A stretch of 64,000 nt of DNA from NCBI GenBank assembly GCA_021018995.1, contig CM037587.1, positions 3,536,866 to 3,600,865 of the forward strand, given 5' to 3'. Source of the stretch: Chloranthus sessilifolius (taxonomy: Eukaryota; Streptophyta; Magnoliopsida; Chloranthales; Chloranthaceae). Below, piece after piece: positions 46,310 through 59,780 of the stretch; within the stretch, counting starts at the first letter, position 1; each line of letters opens with the position of its first letter. The notes under the pieces are model-generated. The model was not told the DNA's origin. It saw only the letters and a program-made list of their open reading frames with translations, and did no database searches. Made by a program: the position numbers and the translations under genes.

Positions 46310-49300
46310 CAATGTAGTCAAATGACATATGCGACCCTATGCGATGGCATAGGGCCATCACATAATTATTTTTTTTCAAAAAATCCCCAAAGTTTTCCAT
46401 ATTGGTCAATAATATGTTGTGTTAATTTTGTACTCTATTAATTTTGTAGTGTCTAGAATGCGAAATAAAAGTATATAATATACGTATATAACCCATAATT
46501 AGGAGGGAAAATATAAATTTCGTTGATGTTAAACGAAATAGTGCAAAAATGAACATAGGAACATTCAAAAAAGAAGGAAAAGAGTAAAGAAGAAAATTAT
46601 TATTTAAGTAAAATTATCTTAACATTTGTTCCTACTTCCTAACGGTATTGTGTATCGGGCAAAAATTCTACACATTGGTTTCTAACCCACAATGGTACAT
46701 CTCCACCTCCACCTCTACCATCGTCGCCACTTGCATTGCCGTCATCATCTAAATCGTCTCCTCCTTCAACATATTGTTCTTCTTCGATTTCTTCAACATC
46801 CGATCTCACTAAGACGGTATCTATATCGTCTATGGCTGCTTCTTCATTTTCATGTATCTCGTCTTCTTCTTCTTATTGACGCGAGCGTAAGCGTGAACTA
46901 CCTTCCCCCACTGTCGATCTTCTCCTCCGCCCGGTAGGAAGCTTATCTCCAAAAACGGCCTCTTCCACTTCCACGTAAGATCTTCATTCGCAAAGACTCA
47001 CTCATCGGAAGCATCCTCCATCCAAGGAGAATTTGATGGCAAGCCTTCGAGAGAGATGGATCATAGTGTCCCGGATGTTCCTAATTTTTTAGAAAACGAT
47101 CTCGTAGCTTTTGGTTGTATTGCACAAAGACTAAATCATTGACTTTTTTTTGCTCAAACTTGTTCCGCTTATTCGTGTGTATCAATTTAAGAGAAATATT
47201 TAATAAATACTAATATCTATTAAAATTTAAACAACAATTAAATTAAAATTATGAGACTAAAATTAAAATAAAAATAAACTAGTTACCATCTCAAACGTGC
47301 TCCAATTCCGTTCACATGCCGAGGTGACACATGTAATGCCAAAAACCTTAACGACCATCTTCTTCAATAATCTACATTTTGTCACCAAATCCACTCCATA
47401 GGACAACCACCAGTCGGCTACAGACATTCGTATTAATTAGATATATTTATAGTATTAAACTATTAATTTAGAAGAAATGAAATGTAATAAAAATAAATCA
47501 TAAGCATGCTTATTAGGTATTTTGAATTCTCTTTGTCGAACCACAATTTCTCTTCCAAACATCCCTTGAGCATTCTTGTATCGATCAAAAGAGTTGCTGA
47601 TATTGTCCGGAACCATCTTTTCTAAAACGTCAAGGAAACCACTAATATGTGTTGCTTCCGCCGCCTCCCAGTTCGAATAAGAGAAATAAACCGCATGATT
47701 TAGGAGGAATGCGACGAAATACAACGGGCTAGACATTTGAACACCCTATCTCTTCTCTCAACTATGTCAATAATGGGTTGAAAGAGACGAGATTTGTACA
47801 TATTATTAGATTTAATTTTTTTTATAGCTTTCTCCATAAAACTATAGATATAGCTCATAGCAGACTCCTCATTACCATCAACTAATCGTATTACTTCTAC
47901 GATTAGTTCCGAGTCTCTAAGTGATTGAGCAACATTATTCCAAAAAGAGTTGGTTAAGATGGTTTGTGCCACCCACTTCCCTTCGTCCTTCTTTGACCAA
48001 TCTTCATTCCTCCAATTGGTGTAAGTTATGAAGCTTTTAAGTTTTTCTCTTTTAACATACATGTTTTGTAATGTCAAGAAGGCTATAGCAAAACGGGTGA
48101 TGGTGGGGCGTTGCAAATTACCCCCAATTGCTTTACGCATGTGGTGGAGTAAAAGTGTATGCTTATACATATACACTACTACCTTCCTAGCCTTAGCTAC
48201 GGTTTTAATATGCACTTTTCCTATGTCTTCTAAGATTAAGTCTAACTAATGGGCCGCACATGGGGTCTAATATATGTGTGGTATCGTTCCATTATTAGTC
48301 TACCCGTGGCCGCCAAGTTTGCCGCATTGTCCGTGACTATTTGGACAACATATTTTGCACCAATGTCCTTTTCTATCACCTCATCTATAAGGGAAATAGA
48401 TATTCGTCCGTGTGAGAATGAGCTGAAACATCTACGAATTTAATGAATATAGTTCTGGTAGGACAATTTGCCAAAAAGTTGATGATTGACCTACTGACCC
48501 TATCGGTCAAACCATCGGTCATTAGTGAGCACCCTTATGTCTTCCAATCCTCTCGATACTCCTCAAGAAAGGCTTTTGTGAAGTCTACCTCCTTTTCAAG
48601 ACATGTTTGTCTTATCTCATGATATGATGGAGGTTTTAGGCCAAGTTCAAATTGTTCAAAAGCTTCAACCATTACTTTGAAGTTCTTTAACTTTACGATA
48701 TTGAATGCAATACCGGCTTCGTACATCCACTTAGCCACGTATTGAATAGTGATGGATCGTCCTTAGCTTTAAACCTATTTTCTATAGTGGTTTGGGCCAG
48801 ACCCTTACCCCTAGGGTCTACCACATTATCGGGATGTGGTCTACGGGAGAAGAATTTGTCTATTCCCTTACCCTTTCTACCACGTGCTCTTTTAAGGGGT
48901 GGTGGTCTTCCAGTACGAGCCGTGGAGAGAGTAGATCTATCATGTTCTTCCTCATCGTTATCAACATCATAGTATTGTTGTAAAATCACTTCGTTATTAT
49001 GTTTCGTCCTCAAAGTGTTATCCATCCGTTCTAAGATCTCTTTTCGAATCTTCGGCGTGACATTTAGACATGCCTTCGCATTCGATCCTGGTTGCCAAGT
49101 AAGATATTGCTTGTGTCTCCCTAATCCCCCTATGCTTACATGGGTGTAGGGTACATTGGACCTTATTTTTTTCGGTTACACTCTTGTAACATCTATATTT
49201 TAAACTCGAATTGGCGGAATTTTCCGGCCTAAGAGCGCCGTTCGAGGACGTAGACATAATGATAACGTAATTTAAAGAAGTGGGTGGGACGGTAGGTAGA

Positions 49301-49792
49301 AAGATTAACAACCACACTGAATAAATAAAAAAATGAAATGAGGTGTAATAAAAGGAGGAAAAACTATCAAACAAAATTTAATAGGAATTAGAAATTAATT
49401 CTAACTCTTCTCTCTTGATTCTTAAAGTGATTCTTCCCTCTTTGCTTGAAGAATGAAGATTGAAGCTTGAACCTATTAACTCTTTACTTAGTTAAGTACA
49501 AAATAGAGCAAAAGAAATTATAATTAAAGATTTAAGAAAGAGAGAGAGAGGAAGAGTGCACTAAAAATTAAAAAAATAGACCAAAGAGACAAAATCATAC
49601 CTTGGATGAATGTTGTATGGATTAGGAAGAGGAACCCCCATTTATAGGCTTTGGGGAGGCCTAAATAGCAAAAAAAATTTCAAAAAAAAAAAGCTCCAAA
49701 TGTGACCGTTGGAGAAGTATGCCATCGCATACACATGTATGCAATGACAGTGCCATTTAAAATGGCATATGTGATCGCATATGACATCACTG
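46310..49792 (-). mobile_element. hAT transposon with dead transposase (unit B copy)
   Basis: 3483 bp between GGTCTCGC repeats (46302-46309 and 49793-49800). The transposase relic on the minus strand (about 49260-46690) has the same BED frameshift and the same stops after EDWKT (near 48534) and in the CAAH-stop-LDL position (near 48248) as unit A. Extra differences include a frame change near 47755 that extends one block to ERRDRVFKCLARC. Confidence 0.9.
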
Positions 49793-51060
49793 GGTCTCGC
49801 CCACCAGGAGCATCAAAGAATGATCCTCCAGCAGGCCATACATTAGCCCAACTCTAGGCCCTATAGGGCTCCAGACCTCAACCTTAGTCAGGCCCAGCTC
49901 CCCACCGACGGGACCTATAACGCCCTTTGATTCCGTCACCATCTCTTCTATTGAGCATCCGCCAGATGTCAAAACCTATCCCCATCATGCCTTTGACGCC
50001 ACTCGCATGCTGTAGGGGCAATCACGTGATCAGGGTGCTCCACTTTTGAAACACATGCAACTTCGTGTACGGATAATCCAGCCCATGGCACTCCCGCCCC
50101 TCGTTACTCTCGTCCTCTCCACGTGCTTCTTCCACAACCATTGGATCAGCTCCCTCACATTCGTCCATCACAAAAAACTCTCCTATTTGATCCGCCGTTC
50201 CTTACACAAAGTATAAGTGTTTCTAAAACTCTTGTATCATCAACCCGTACTGTGCGAGAATCCTGGTCAGAACTTCCAGTATTGTCGTTCTGCTCCTGCC
50301 GCTTTGAATTCAGATTCAAATTCGAATTGTAGTCTTAGCGCACGAAAAACCCTGTTGTACCATCTGTCAATCCCATATAACTCGTAGCCTCCCCCGGGAT
50401 CCATGAGATTCCACTCTCATGCATCTCCATCCTCTGGTACAGGATTCCATCTCTCATAACACTTGGTCATCGACTGCTAGAATCACGTTTCTATATCTAA
50501 TATCATCACCATGCGTTACAACGCTCCCTGATGCCGCCCCTGGCCATCGTGTATGTCTCCAACAGGCTCCCAAGTCCAACATTCAACGACATCACTCGAC
50601 ATCACACGAGGACCTGGCTCCAACAAATTGGGTTCTCCCTTTCCAATTTTTGTAAAACTTCGATTGTGAACCTAGACTGGATCCTGTTGATCATAATATC
50701 TCCCCATCTAGGAATCTTTCCCCATTTATTGGTGGAGATGAGGAACTTCGCATAGCTCGTTTCTTCCAAGTTCAAGGTCCGCCGGTCACCCCCCTGGCCA
50801 ACCTCTTCCTGATATCACTGAGGACCTCGTAAATCCAAGCGTGCAGGGGTAGCCCAAAGATATGAAGCCAGTATCCACCATCTGGTTTTGAGGGTCTGCA
50901 TTCTCCATCAGGTGGACACCATTTTCAGGACACAAGGATCAACCACTGGAGCTCCACCGATCTCCTCTACAGGATCTGTTCAGCACGACGCTCGTCCTGG
51001 AAATGAACGAAAATCTTTTGTAGCAGACTGTAGATATTGTAGGGCCTCTCTCCATCCCCT
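49793..51060 (-). pseudogene. LINE ORF1 remnant with DUF4283-like end (unit B)
   Basis: Continues ORF1 on the far side of the hAT insertion. Around 50890-50800 the minus strand reads a diverged WLHIFGLPLHAW segment, the DUF4283 signature also seen in the intact LINE (VWLDIFGLPLHAW). This confirms that 41590-51060 was one L1 element before two hAT insertions. About 50120-51055 is absent from unit A. Confidence 0.6.
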
Positions 51061-52104
51061 GCTCCTCCTGGATCCAACTTTGTAATGCCTTGTAATTTAA
51101 AAGTCAAGTGCCTCGTTTCCAACTATCTTATCTGTGTCCCAGTGTCTATGTTCGTTAATTGTAATACACATGGTTTCTAAAACTCCACCGATTTTTATAA
51201 GTATTGCTGATTCATATTGTTATCTCAACAGGCATATTGCTGTTGCGTATTGATGATTCGATGATGTCAATTGCTACTAATACTGGTGTCATTATTCATG
51301 GATCCTCTAGGTAGTAGTAAGTATTGGCCAATATCTATGGGTACCGGCAAGGTGACGGTATTTTACAATACCGCCAATACATATCAGTCAGGATGTTCCC
51401 CTAGGTATCGACCGAGATCAACACGTATAGGAAAATTGACAAAATACGGTTACGGGGTTAATATGGTGAGCAAGAAAGTCGGAAAAAACCTGCAAAATAG
51501 GGAAACAAATGAGAAAAAACTGGAAGGTAAAAAAAACTGTAAAGTACGAAAGATAAAGATAAAAACAGGAAAGATTGGGAAAAAATAATGAGATAAGATT
51601 AAAAAAAATTTAATTGAATTTTTTAGAAATGCGGGAAAAAAATGTTTAATACGCGAAAAGTGCGTTTAATATTCGAAATATGCGTATTATATGAAAATAC
51701 ATATTTTATTCAAAAATACGGGTATTATACGTGTTTAGTACATTGTGGCAAAAAACCGCGTATCATACGCGCAATTTAAAAAAAATATGGGTAATATCGT
51801 TGGCATGCGTTTGCCAAAAAAAGGATTTGGTATCCCTGATGTTCCCTGTTACGGATCAGTATTGGGAAGCTGCATTAGTCTGGAGGCTGGCCAGAATGAC
51901 TAGAATAGTGAGATTTTAAGCATTACTTATAAATATCCCTAAACCAGATCAATATAGAAGGCAGAACCTGAGAATATTAGAAGAAAAGACTAAAGCACCC
52001 TTATGTATGGGAAACAAAACAAAAAATTACATGATAGAGTTTAGTCCTGAGACAGAGTGAGTGGAGAAATAAGACTCAAATAGATGGGACAAGGCAATGA
52101 TGAT
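51061..52104. other. Non-coding intron 4 sequence (unit B)
   Basis: Collinear with 6351-7334, with the AT-rich repeat at about 51420-51840. It has an additional stretch of about 90 bp (51338-51408), with TACCGGCAAGGTGACGGTAT and its partial inverse, that is absent from unit A. No gene seen. Confidence 0.6.
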
Positions 52105-52112
52105 GATGATAC

Positions 52113-52445
52113 CAATTTACCAAAATCGGCCTTTTATTGTTGATAAAAACATGTTTAAAACACATTTTTTTTAATAAAACATCAGAAACACGTTTCTTAA
52201 AAAAATACTCTTATTTTTGAAAAATCATAATTTTTATGTTTTAAACGCGTTTTCTACGAATATTTCCTGAAATTTTCCACATGTTGGTCAGAAAAGTATT
52301 TATTTTTAAATATTTTTAGATGTTTTCATTACTTTTTCCCAAATACTTCCCGACTTTTTCCCAAATTTTACCAATTTTTTCTCGTTTTTTTGTTTCATTT
52401 ATTTTTCTTACCATTTTTTTCCCAAATTCCGATTTCATAACTATG
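52113..52445. mobile_element. hAT-type MITE, TSD GATGATAC (unit B copy)
   Basis: Same element and same target duplication (52105-52112, 52446-52453) as 7343-7678, with small indels. Confidence 0.87.
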
Positions 52446-52453
52446 GATGATAC

Positions 52454-53485
52454 GATGAAAAGATCATATGGCCTTTGTTAATGATCAAAAAATAATTTCT
52501 AACACCTCCCTCCTCACAAGTTGATGCACGTCATTGGAGATATCCAACTTAAGGTTGCAATGGGCCGGGTTGCCTCCCTTGCCCGATCATCGTGCCCATT
52601 TGCTAGGCCTGGTCTTAGCACTTTAGCCAGCCCGACAGTTAAATGGACTGGGATAGGGTCCAAGCCTATAGGCCCATTTGGCCTTTATATATTGTTTATA
52701 TGGTAACTATTCTTTGTAAATTGTAATTTCCTATTTCAAAGTGTGATATTAATATTTTCTGATTATTTTTAAAAGTTGCTGTTTACTAGATTGGTTAGTA
52801 ATTGTTAGTCTCTAAATACTAAATATTAATTATCTCTTTAGTGTTTGGATTAGTATCTATTAGACTATTACTAGTAACATATGATAAAGACTTCCCAAAC
52901 ATTTACTTTATATGGACTGTGTGAAAAATAGAAACTCCATTAAATACTAAATATTAATTATCTCTTTAGTGTTTGGATTAGTATCTATTAGACTATTACT
53001 AGTAACAAATGATAAAAACTTCCCAAACATTTACTTTATATGGACTGTGTGAAAAATATATCTTGATATTTTATGTATGGGGTGTTTCTTTTTATTTGAA
53101 GGATTTGAGTTGAACTATGGTATTACATTATATAAGCTTTTGGAAAAATGTTTATACCATATGATGTAAGGAATCATTGACTATACGATTCCCATTATGA
53201 AAGTAAAGTCGTAAATGCACATCAATGTGAACTTAGTATTTTTGATGTGGGCTGGGCTTGGGTTTAGAGATTTATAGTCGGGTGGGTTTTAGTTTGGTAT
53301 CCAGTATCCTTAGGGTTTTAGTTTGGTATCCAGTATCCTTAGGCTACATGAATAAATCTCTGTTGATCTTCAAGTTTTTCTGCTCCTATTCACATTTCAC
53401 ATCTGAGATTCTACTTCTCCGTAGTAACTTTAGATCTACCTTTGGAGGAACCAAATATTTTTTGTGTCATTGAAGGGTAGCTTTA
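52454..53485. other. Non-coding intron 4 sequence (unit B)
   Basis: Collinear with 7687-8716. It contains the 127-bp-type tandem duplication (about 52816-53050) and, unlike unit A, a 29-bp tandem doubling at 53284-53341 (GGGTTTTAGTTTGGTATCC). No gene seen. Confidence 0.6.
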
Positions 53486-53902
53486 TTCGCACCAACAGGT
53501 TTTCTGAAAGCACCAACGTCGGAAATCCCTTGAAACCCATTGACGGCTTGATATCAGACGATCGAGATTGTTTTTCACTCAAATAGTCTACACAATGGAT
53601 CTTGAGACTATGACATTACCATCAGACGGTCAGTTTTTGATTAAACGTGTCAGAGATCCCCCAAAAAATGGCCTAAATTCCCGTTTGAGCGTGATGTGTG
53701 CCATATGACTTAAGGATCACCTTTTGGGTATCCGTGCCATGTTTGAAATAAAAAATTGACCGTCTGTTGGTACGATTGCGGTCTCAAGATCCTTTATGCG
53801 AAGATCGGTGTGAAAAATGATCTCCATCGTATGAATTCAAGCAGTCGATCTGGTTGAAGTGGTTTCGGACGTTGGCGCTTTCAGAAAACATGTTGGCGCG
53901 AA
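53486..53902. mobile_element. Foldback element upstream of exon 5 (unit B copy)
   Basis: Same as 8717-9133, with both termini preserved (TTCGCACCAACAGG and TGTTGGCGCGAA), giving the better view of the element's ends. Confidence 0.82.
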
Positions 53903-53967
53903 CAGAGGCACCCGTCATTGAAATGACATTGAGATTTTCCGGATAATTGAAATTTGTTTGTTTGCAG

Positions 53968-54555
53968 GTCCTTACAGCATATGTGAAAAGTATTGAGGAT
54001 CATGGTTGCATTCTTCATTTTGGATGATCTTCATTTTCTGGATTTTTTCCAAGAGGTAGCCAAACAAATCAATTTATCCAACCTGAATCTTTCTAAAAAC
54101 TAACAATGTATTCTTCTTCAACATGTATTAGCTTCTTGACTACTCACCTCATTTGCTTAATCTATTATCCTTTTTTTTTAATCTTTTAAAGCTGTCAGTT
54201 CTCCATATATCCAGTTTATCTCTCTTATGCCGTCATTTCTCCATATTTCCAGTTTGTGGAGATTATTCTCATTTGTGATGGAAATACAAGTTACATATCA
54301 CGAAGAATTGCGATAAAATACGACTTTTTAAAAAAAATACGCGTATAATAATACGCATCTTTCTGCACAACATACTGAACACGTATAATACCCTCATTTT
54401 TGAATAAAATTCCCGTATTTTACCGTATTAAAAAAAACTGTTTTAAAACTTTTTGCTTTAAAACTATAATATATCTCATCTTTTTTTTTTACCTTTTCTT
54501 TTCCGTTTTTTCTATCTTTCGTAATTTACAGTTTTTTTAGCTTTCAATTTGTCCT

Positions 54556-54586
<31 letters not shown>

Positions 54587-55648
54587 CGTATTTTGCCTTT
54601 TTTCCGACTTTCTCGCTAACCGTATAAACCCGTACCATATTATGTCACTTTCTCACGAAGTACTAGTCTACAGGTCCGGGACCCTATGAGATACTCCCTA
54701 TATATTTGACGATGCACACACTTTTTTTTTTGCAGTTAATGGTGAGAACAAGATGAGCACTGGGCAACTGTTACAAGGGGTTGTTAAAAGTATTGATAAA
54801 GCTCGCGGAGTTGTTTATCTGAATTCTGATCCAAGTGTGGTGTCTAAGTGTGTGGTACGTCTCTGAACAGTTACTTTGAGTTATGACATGTATTTGTGTA
54901 ATTGCTGCCTTTTCTTCTCCGTATTGTTTTATCATTGGGTATTTCTTACAGACAAAGGATCTCAGGGGCCTTTCACTCGGCCTTCTGGTTCCGGGAATGA
55001 TGGTTAATGTTAGCGTTCAAGCAACCCTTGAAAATGGAATTATGCTATCATTCCTTACTTATTTTACAGGAACAGTAAGTTAGCGATTTTGTTTCATGTA
55101 GTTGACAGCAGGGATTTAAAGTCCGATTCATATCGGCATATTGGCTGGGTCCCAGGCCGGTATATAGCCGATATATCGGATACATATCGGCCAAACCAGC
55201 CGATATTTAAGCACTCTTTTTTAGTTAAAAATTAATAAAAAAATATAAATTTACAACAAAGAAATTTGCAGAAGGGAATTTTTGATATTTTGTCTGAGTC
55301 ATATCTTATACATATCGGCCGATGTGACCCGATATGACCCAATTTGGGCCGATATGGTCTGATATTTGACCCCATATAAAATCAGGGTGCAGATCCCTAT
55401 CGGATGGGGCTTAACCTGAAGCATTTCAGCCGATGTATCGGATATGACCGATAGTTAAAACCATGGTTGACAGCACATGAAGGGTGTATATGCTTGCTTC
55501 TGATATCAGTACATTGTATAGATCATGGTTTCTTTTCCCCTTCTTCCTTCACTTTGCTTATTTGTCTTTTCTGCAGGTGGACATATTTCATTTACAAAAT
55601 TCAATTCCTCATGCAACCTGGAAGGATGACTATAATCAAATCAAGTAG
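53968..55648 (+). pseudogene. RRP5: RRP5 homologue, copy 2, exons 5-8, with two nonsense codons
   Basis: Exons 53968-54055, 54736-54854, 54952-55074 and 55577-55648 have the same lengths, phases and splice sites as copy 1. Exon 5 has TGA at 54025-54027 where copy 1 has TTA, so the spliced product of exons 1-5 would end after 248 residues, within the second S1 repeat. The last codon of exon 8 is TAG (AAC in copy 1). Of 12 nucleotide differences from copy 1, only two are synonymous; the rest give L-to-F, N-to-K, M-to-V, R-to-C, K-to-R, A-to-V, F-to-I and the two stops. Plant RRP5 is normally near 1,900 residues, so this is a truncated, decaying copy. A short protein made by exons 1-4 is still possible. 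Confidence 0.88.
55109..55465. mobile_element. hAT-type MITE in intron 7 (unit B copy)
   Basis: 357 bp between GTTGACAG repeats (55101-55108, 55466-55473). Same insertion as 10329-10685. Confidence 0.87.
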
Positions 55649-56659
55649 GTATTGTAGTTTCTTTACAGTAATTATCACTATATTTCTTTGGTAATCTCCT
55701 TCCCCCTATGTTTGATATTTTCAGCAAGTATTGATGACCTTGCTATGACCTGTACTCACTAGGATGATTTCTAATTCTTCCATGCAATTTTTCAGAACTT
55801 CTATTTTTGAACTTAAATATTTAATTTAACTACCGAAGGAGCATTTGTATCCACAATGTTTGTGGGTGATTGCAAAACATTTAAATGCTAACTTTTTAAT
55901 TTCTAAAAGATAAGTTTCTGGTTTGGGTAATGAATCGTAGTAAGTTTTCATATTGTAAAATACTCCTAATAAAAGGTAAAAATAAATAAAAAATCAATAA
56001 AGACTTGATTTATTTATTTATTATTTTTTTTTTGAGTTTCTATTGGCGCTACTGGCGATCTGTATGGCTATCAATAGGGGTCTGGCTGGCCCATTAGGAC
56101 ATATAGCTAGGCTGTAGGCTGGGTGTGGGGTCTAGGTTAGAGGCACAGTCTTGGTTGGCCGATTATGGGCTTACATTCAGTTTAATTCCCAATCTGGTTG
56201 GTTCAATCCCAAATTTTTTAACAATTTTCATTAAGATCAGGTCCAAACTAGTTAAGCAATACAAGTTTAAATGGCACAGTGGCTCCACCACCACGACTTT
56301 GACCTCTTCTATTTACCTTCTCTTGAATTTTAGCCACCATCGCCACCACCACCACTATATGACCTTCACGACCACTGCGACTGTCGTCACCAACCATAGC
56401 CGAAAGGGCAGATAATAACTTGGCCACTTTTCACTCTTCACCCTGTTGCCCCTGTTTTTCAATGTCATAGGTGAGAGGCCGGTAAATATTGAACTCCTCC
56501 CACATCCCAACCAAGTTAGTATAGTACTCACCGATAGTCTTTTGTTTCTTTTTTAACGAAAAAATATCGTCACATAAAATGTCCATCTTTTAACAAAAAA
56601 TACTTGAATTTAGGATTAGTGGCACACAGGTCACACACACCATAAGTGGCACATAGGTC
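55649..56659. other. Non-coding sequence after exon 8 (unit B)
   Basis: Collinear with 10869-11869. No exon 9 and no other gene seen. Confidence 0.55.
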
Positions 56660-57430
56660 AATATATCTACCCACACCACACACACACCAAACTAACTCAT
56701 GCACACCAACTCACGCCCATACTCCCCCTCAAGCTGGTGCATAGATATCTATCATGCCCAGCTTGACAATAATATCCTATAGGCAAGAAGGACCAAGGGC
56801 TTTCATGAAAACGTCGGCTAGTTGCTGTGAGGACGTGACCTTAAGAGTTTCTATGAGTCCAATTTGAATATCGCGAATAAAATGAATATCAACTTCAACA
56901 TGTTTGCTTCACTCATGAAGAACCGAGTCTTTGGCAATATCAATGGCTGCTTGGTTGTCATAATGGAGTGGCATAGGAATAGATGGGGGAAAACCAAACT
57001 CAGTAAGTAGAGAACGTGGTTCACTCATGAAGAACTGAGTCTTTGGTAATATCAATGGTTGTTTGGTTGTCACAATGGAGTGGCATAGGAAGAGTTGGGG
57101 GAAAACCAAACTCAGTAAGTAGAGAACGTAGCCAAAGAAAATCACAAGTCCCATGAGACATCGCTCGATACTTAGATTCAACGCTAGATGTGGATACTAA
57201 ATCCTACTTCTTATTTTCCACACCACAAGATTACCACCCAAAAAAGTAAGAAGTACAATATCCAAAAGCAGATAGACGATCAGTAGGAGCCCTAACATAA
57301 TCAACATCGGTATAAAAACTAAGATGAAGATGATCAACATCACTATAGAAGAGGCCACGACTAGGAGAGGCCTTATATAGCAGAGGATCCAATGAACAAC
57401 AGTCATATAAGGAGTCCTGGGTGCATGCAT
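56660..57430 (-). pseudogene. Ty1/copia relic (unit B)
   Basis: Collinear with 11870-12640: polypurine tract near 56725, RNase H motifs on the minus strand (DNQAAIDIAKDSVLHE at about 56955-56909), and the internal duplication of about 115 bp. Confidence 0.78.
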
Positions 57431-57765
57431 GAACTGGGCCAATCTACTTCTAGATATTGTACTTTTCTGGGTGGTTATCTTGTGGTGTGGAAAAGTAAGA
57501 AACACGATTCAATATCCAAATCTAATACTGAATCTAAGCATCGAGCGATGTCTCATAGGACTTGTGAGCTTCTTTGGCTACATTCTCTACTTATTGAGGT
57601 TGGTTTTTTCCCATCTCTTCCTATGCCACTCCATTGAGACAACCAAGCAACCATTGATATTGCCAAAGACTCGGTTCTTTATGAGCGAACCAAACATGTT
57701 GAAGTTGATATTCAATTTATTTGCGAGAAGATTCAAGCTGGAATCTTGGAGAGTTTCCCATATGG
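57431..57765 (+). pseudogene. Inverted copia RNase H fragment (unit B)
   Basis: Collinear with 12641-12975. The + frame 57392-57637 preserves YCTFLGGYLVVWKSKK and TCELLWLHSLLIEVGFFPSL in one frame, better than unit A. Confidence 0.78.
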
Positions 57766-59014
57766 CTTTGGCATCATCATCATCAATACAACTTTATCCC
57801 TCTATTTGGGGTCGACTTTGCGAGTCTTATTTCTCCACTCGTTTTTGATTAATGCCAAGTTCTTTGTAACTTTGCAGCCCTTCACGTCGCTTCTCATTGC
57901 TTCCCTCAAGGTCTTCACTGATCTTCCTCCTTCCTACTTGTGCTTGTAGTATCTCAACCTTTCGCATGAGTTCTATTTCTGGCCTCAAATGGACATGTCC
58001 AAACCCTCTCATGTGACTTTTTTAGCCTTGTAGGTGCTACTCTCAAATTTCTTATGTACTCTTTTCGAATTTTATCCTTTCTTGTTACTCCACAAGTTCA
58101 TCTTAACACCTCAATCACATTACTCTGTCATAGTCCAATATTCTCTGCACCATAAATATGGCCGGCCTAATCACTGTCTTATAAAATCGTCTTTTTAATC
58201 TAATTGGACTCTTGGGTTGCACAATTCTCCTCTTGATTGTCTCCGTTTCATTCAACTTGCACTAATCTTATTTGAGATGTCCCCTTCAAATCCACTATAT
58301 AATTGTAAAGTAGAGCCTAAATAGCAAGATATATGACAATGTGGCACTCGATAATTTTCTATTTTAACTAATCATTCGGGCTATCATGTTAACTAAATTT
58401 GCACTCCTGGTATTGTGTCTTTATTATGCTAATTTTCAAACCTCTTAACTCCATGGCTTTTCTCCATAATTCCACCTTATCATTTATTTCTTTCCTTGTT
58501 AGGGCAATTAATACCACATCACCTACAAATGGCATGCACCATGGAATCTCTTCGTGTATGTCTATGATTAATGCATCTATGACTAGGGCAAACAAATAAG
58601 GGCTCAATGCAGGTCCTTGTTGCAACCAAACTTTGATAGGACTTGTCTCCCCACACATCGTTCTTACACTAGTTGCCATTGTTTTATACATGTCTTGAGT
58701 AATCTTAATATATAAGTTCGAAATGCATTTCTTCTTCGGTGTCCATCAGATTATTTGTCTCGACCCTCTATCATATGCTTTCTCCAACTCAATAAAAATC
58801 ATATGCAAGTTCTTCCTTCTCTCTCTGAACTTCTTCATAAGTTGCTCAATAGGGAAATAACTTAAGTTGTTGATGTGGTCGACATAAATCCACATTGGTT
58901 CCCTAAGACACTTGATTCTTGTTTCGTTTTGCTATTCTCTCCCAGAGTTTCATAGTCTAGCTCATAAGTTTAATGCCTCGATAGTTTGCACAAATTTGGA
59001 TGTCTCCTTTGTCC
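57766..59014 (-). pseudogene. RTE-type LINE relic (unit B), cut at a MITE end
   Basis: Collinear with 12976 to 14223 of unit A. It has FVGDVVLIA in place of FADDVVL and RGFGHVHLRPEIELMRKVE on the minus strand. The relic stops at 59014, immediately followed by the TTA of the palindromic MITE. Confidence 0.8.
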
Positions 59015-59123
59015 TTAAGAGCATTTTACTTAAATTCTTTGAGATTAAACCATTGAACAATACTTTTACTTGAATGTTGTTTATTTTCAACCGTTCAATG
59101 GTTTAATCTCAAGGCATTTACTC

Positions 59124-59126
<3 letters not shown>
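59015..59126. mobile_element. Palindromic MITE (unit B)
   Basis: TTAAGAGCATTTTAC to TTTACTCTTA, the same element as 18645-18756, followed by (TA)n (59127-59175). Confidence 0.8.
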
Positions 59127-59178
<52 letters not shown>

Positions 59179-59179
59179 C

Positions 59180-59780
59180 CAATTTGTTTTTTATTTTTTT
59201 ATCCGGGCCGGGTGCGGGTCGGGTGTTGGAACATTCAACCCAAGCCCGACCCGAATCAATCTGGGTCGTCACATGATTAGCTCAACCTTTGTATTGGGCC
59301 GGGTTGGCTTCACAAAAGATACCGCTTTTTTCAGGTTGGGTGTGGGCCAAAATCCGGGTTGTCTCGGCCATTGAGAGCCCTACTCCTATGTCCGAGGAAT
59401 ATAATAGAGCCTTTTGTGTTTGGGTTAGCTCTTATAAGCGCAGAAACAACTATTTGCCTACTCTTTGTTAGAGCAGATAAAATCTGTTGTGAGATAGAGC
59501 AAGCATAGAGCAGTTTTATCACTTAAAACAGCTTCCTGCCATAGCAAATGAGGTAAGAAGCTGTGTTACCAAATGTAAAAGTAGTTCTTTGTCGGAGTCA
59601 GAAAGTGAAAGAGCTACTCTTTACCTGTGAGCTATTGGACCTTAGACTATCACGGCTTTCCATTGTCTTCAATTCTGTGAGACTCCAAAGGTCCAAAGGC
59701 CGAAGGCTCGCACATCGTGCACCAGTGCCCGGGTCGGTCACTCTATTCAAACTCATAATCTCATGCTCTATGTGACCGGA
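59180..59780 (-). repeat. Dispersed repeat 'R' upstream of RRP5 copy 3
   Basis: Minus-strand copy of the family described at 18003-18640. It keeps a fuller GGGCCGGGTGCGGGTCGGG tail than the right arm of unit A. Confidence 0.7.
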
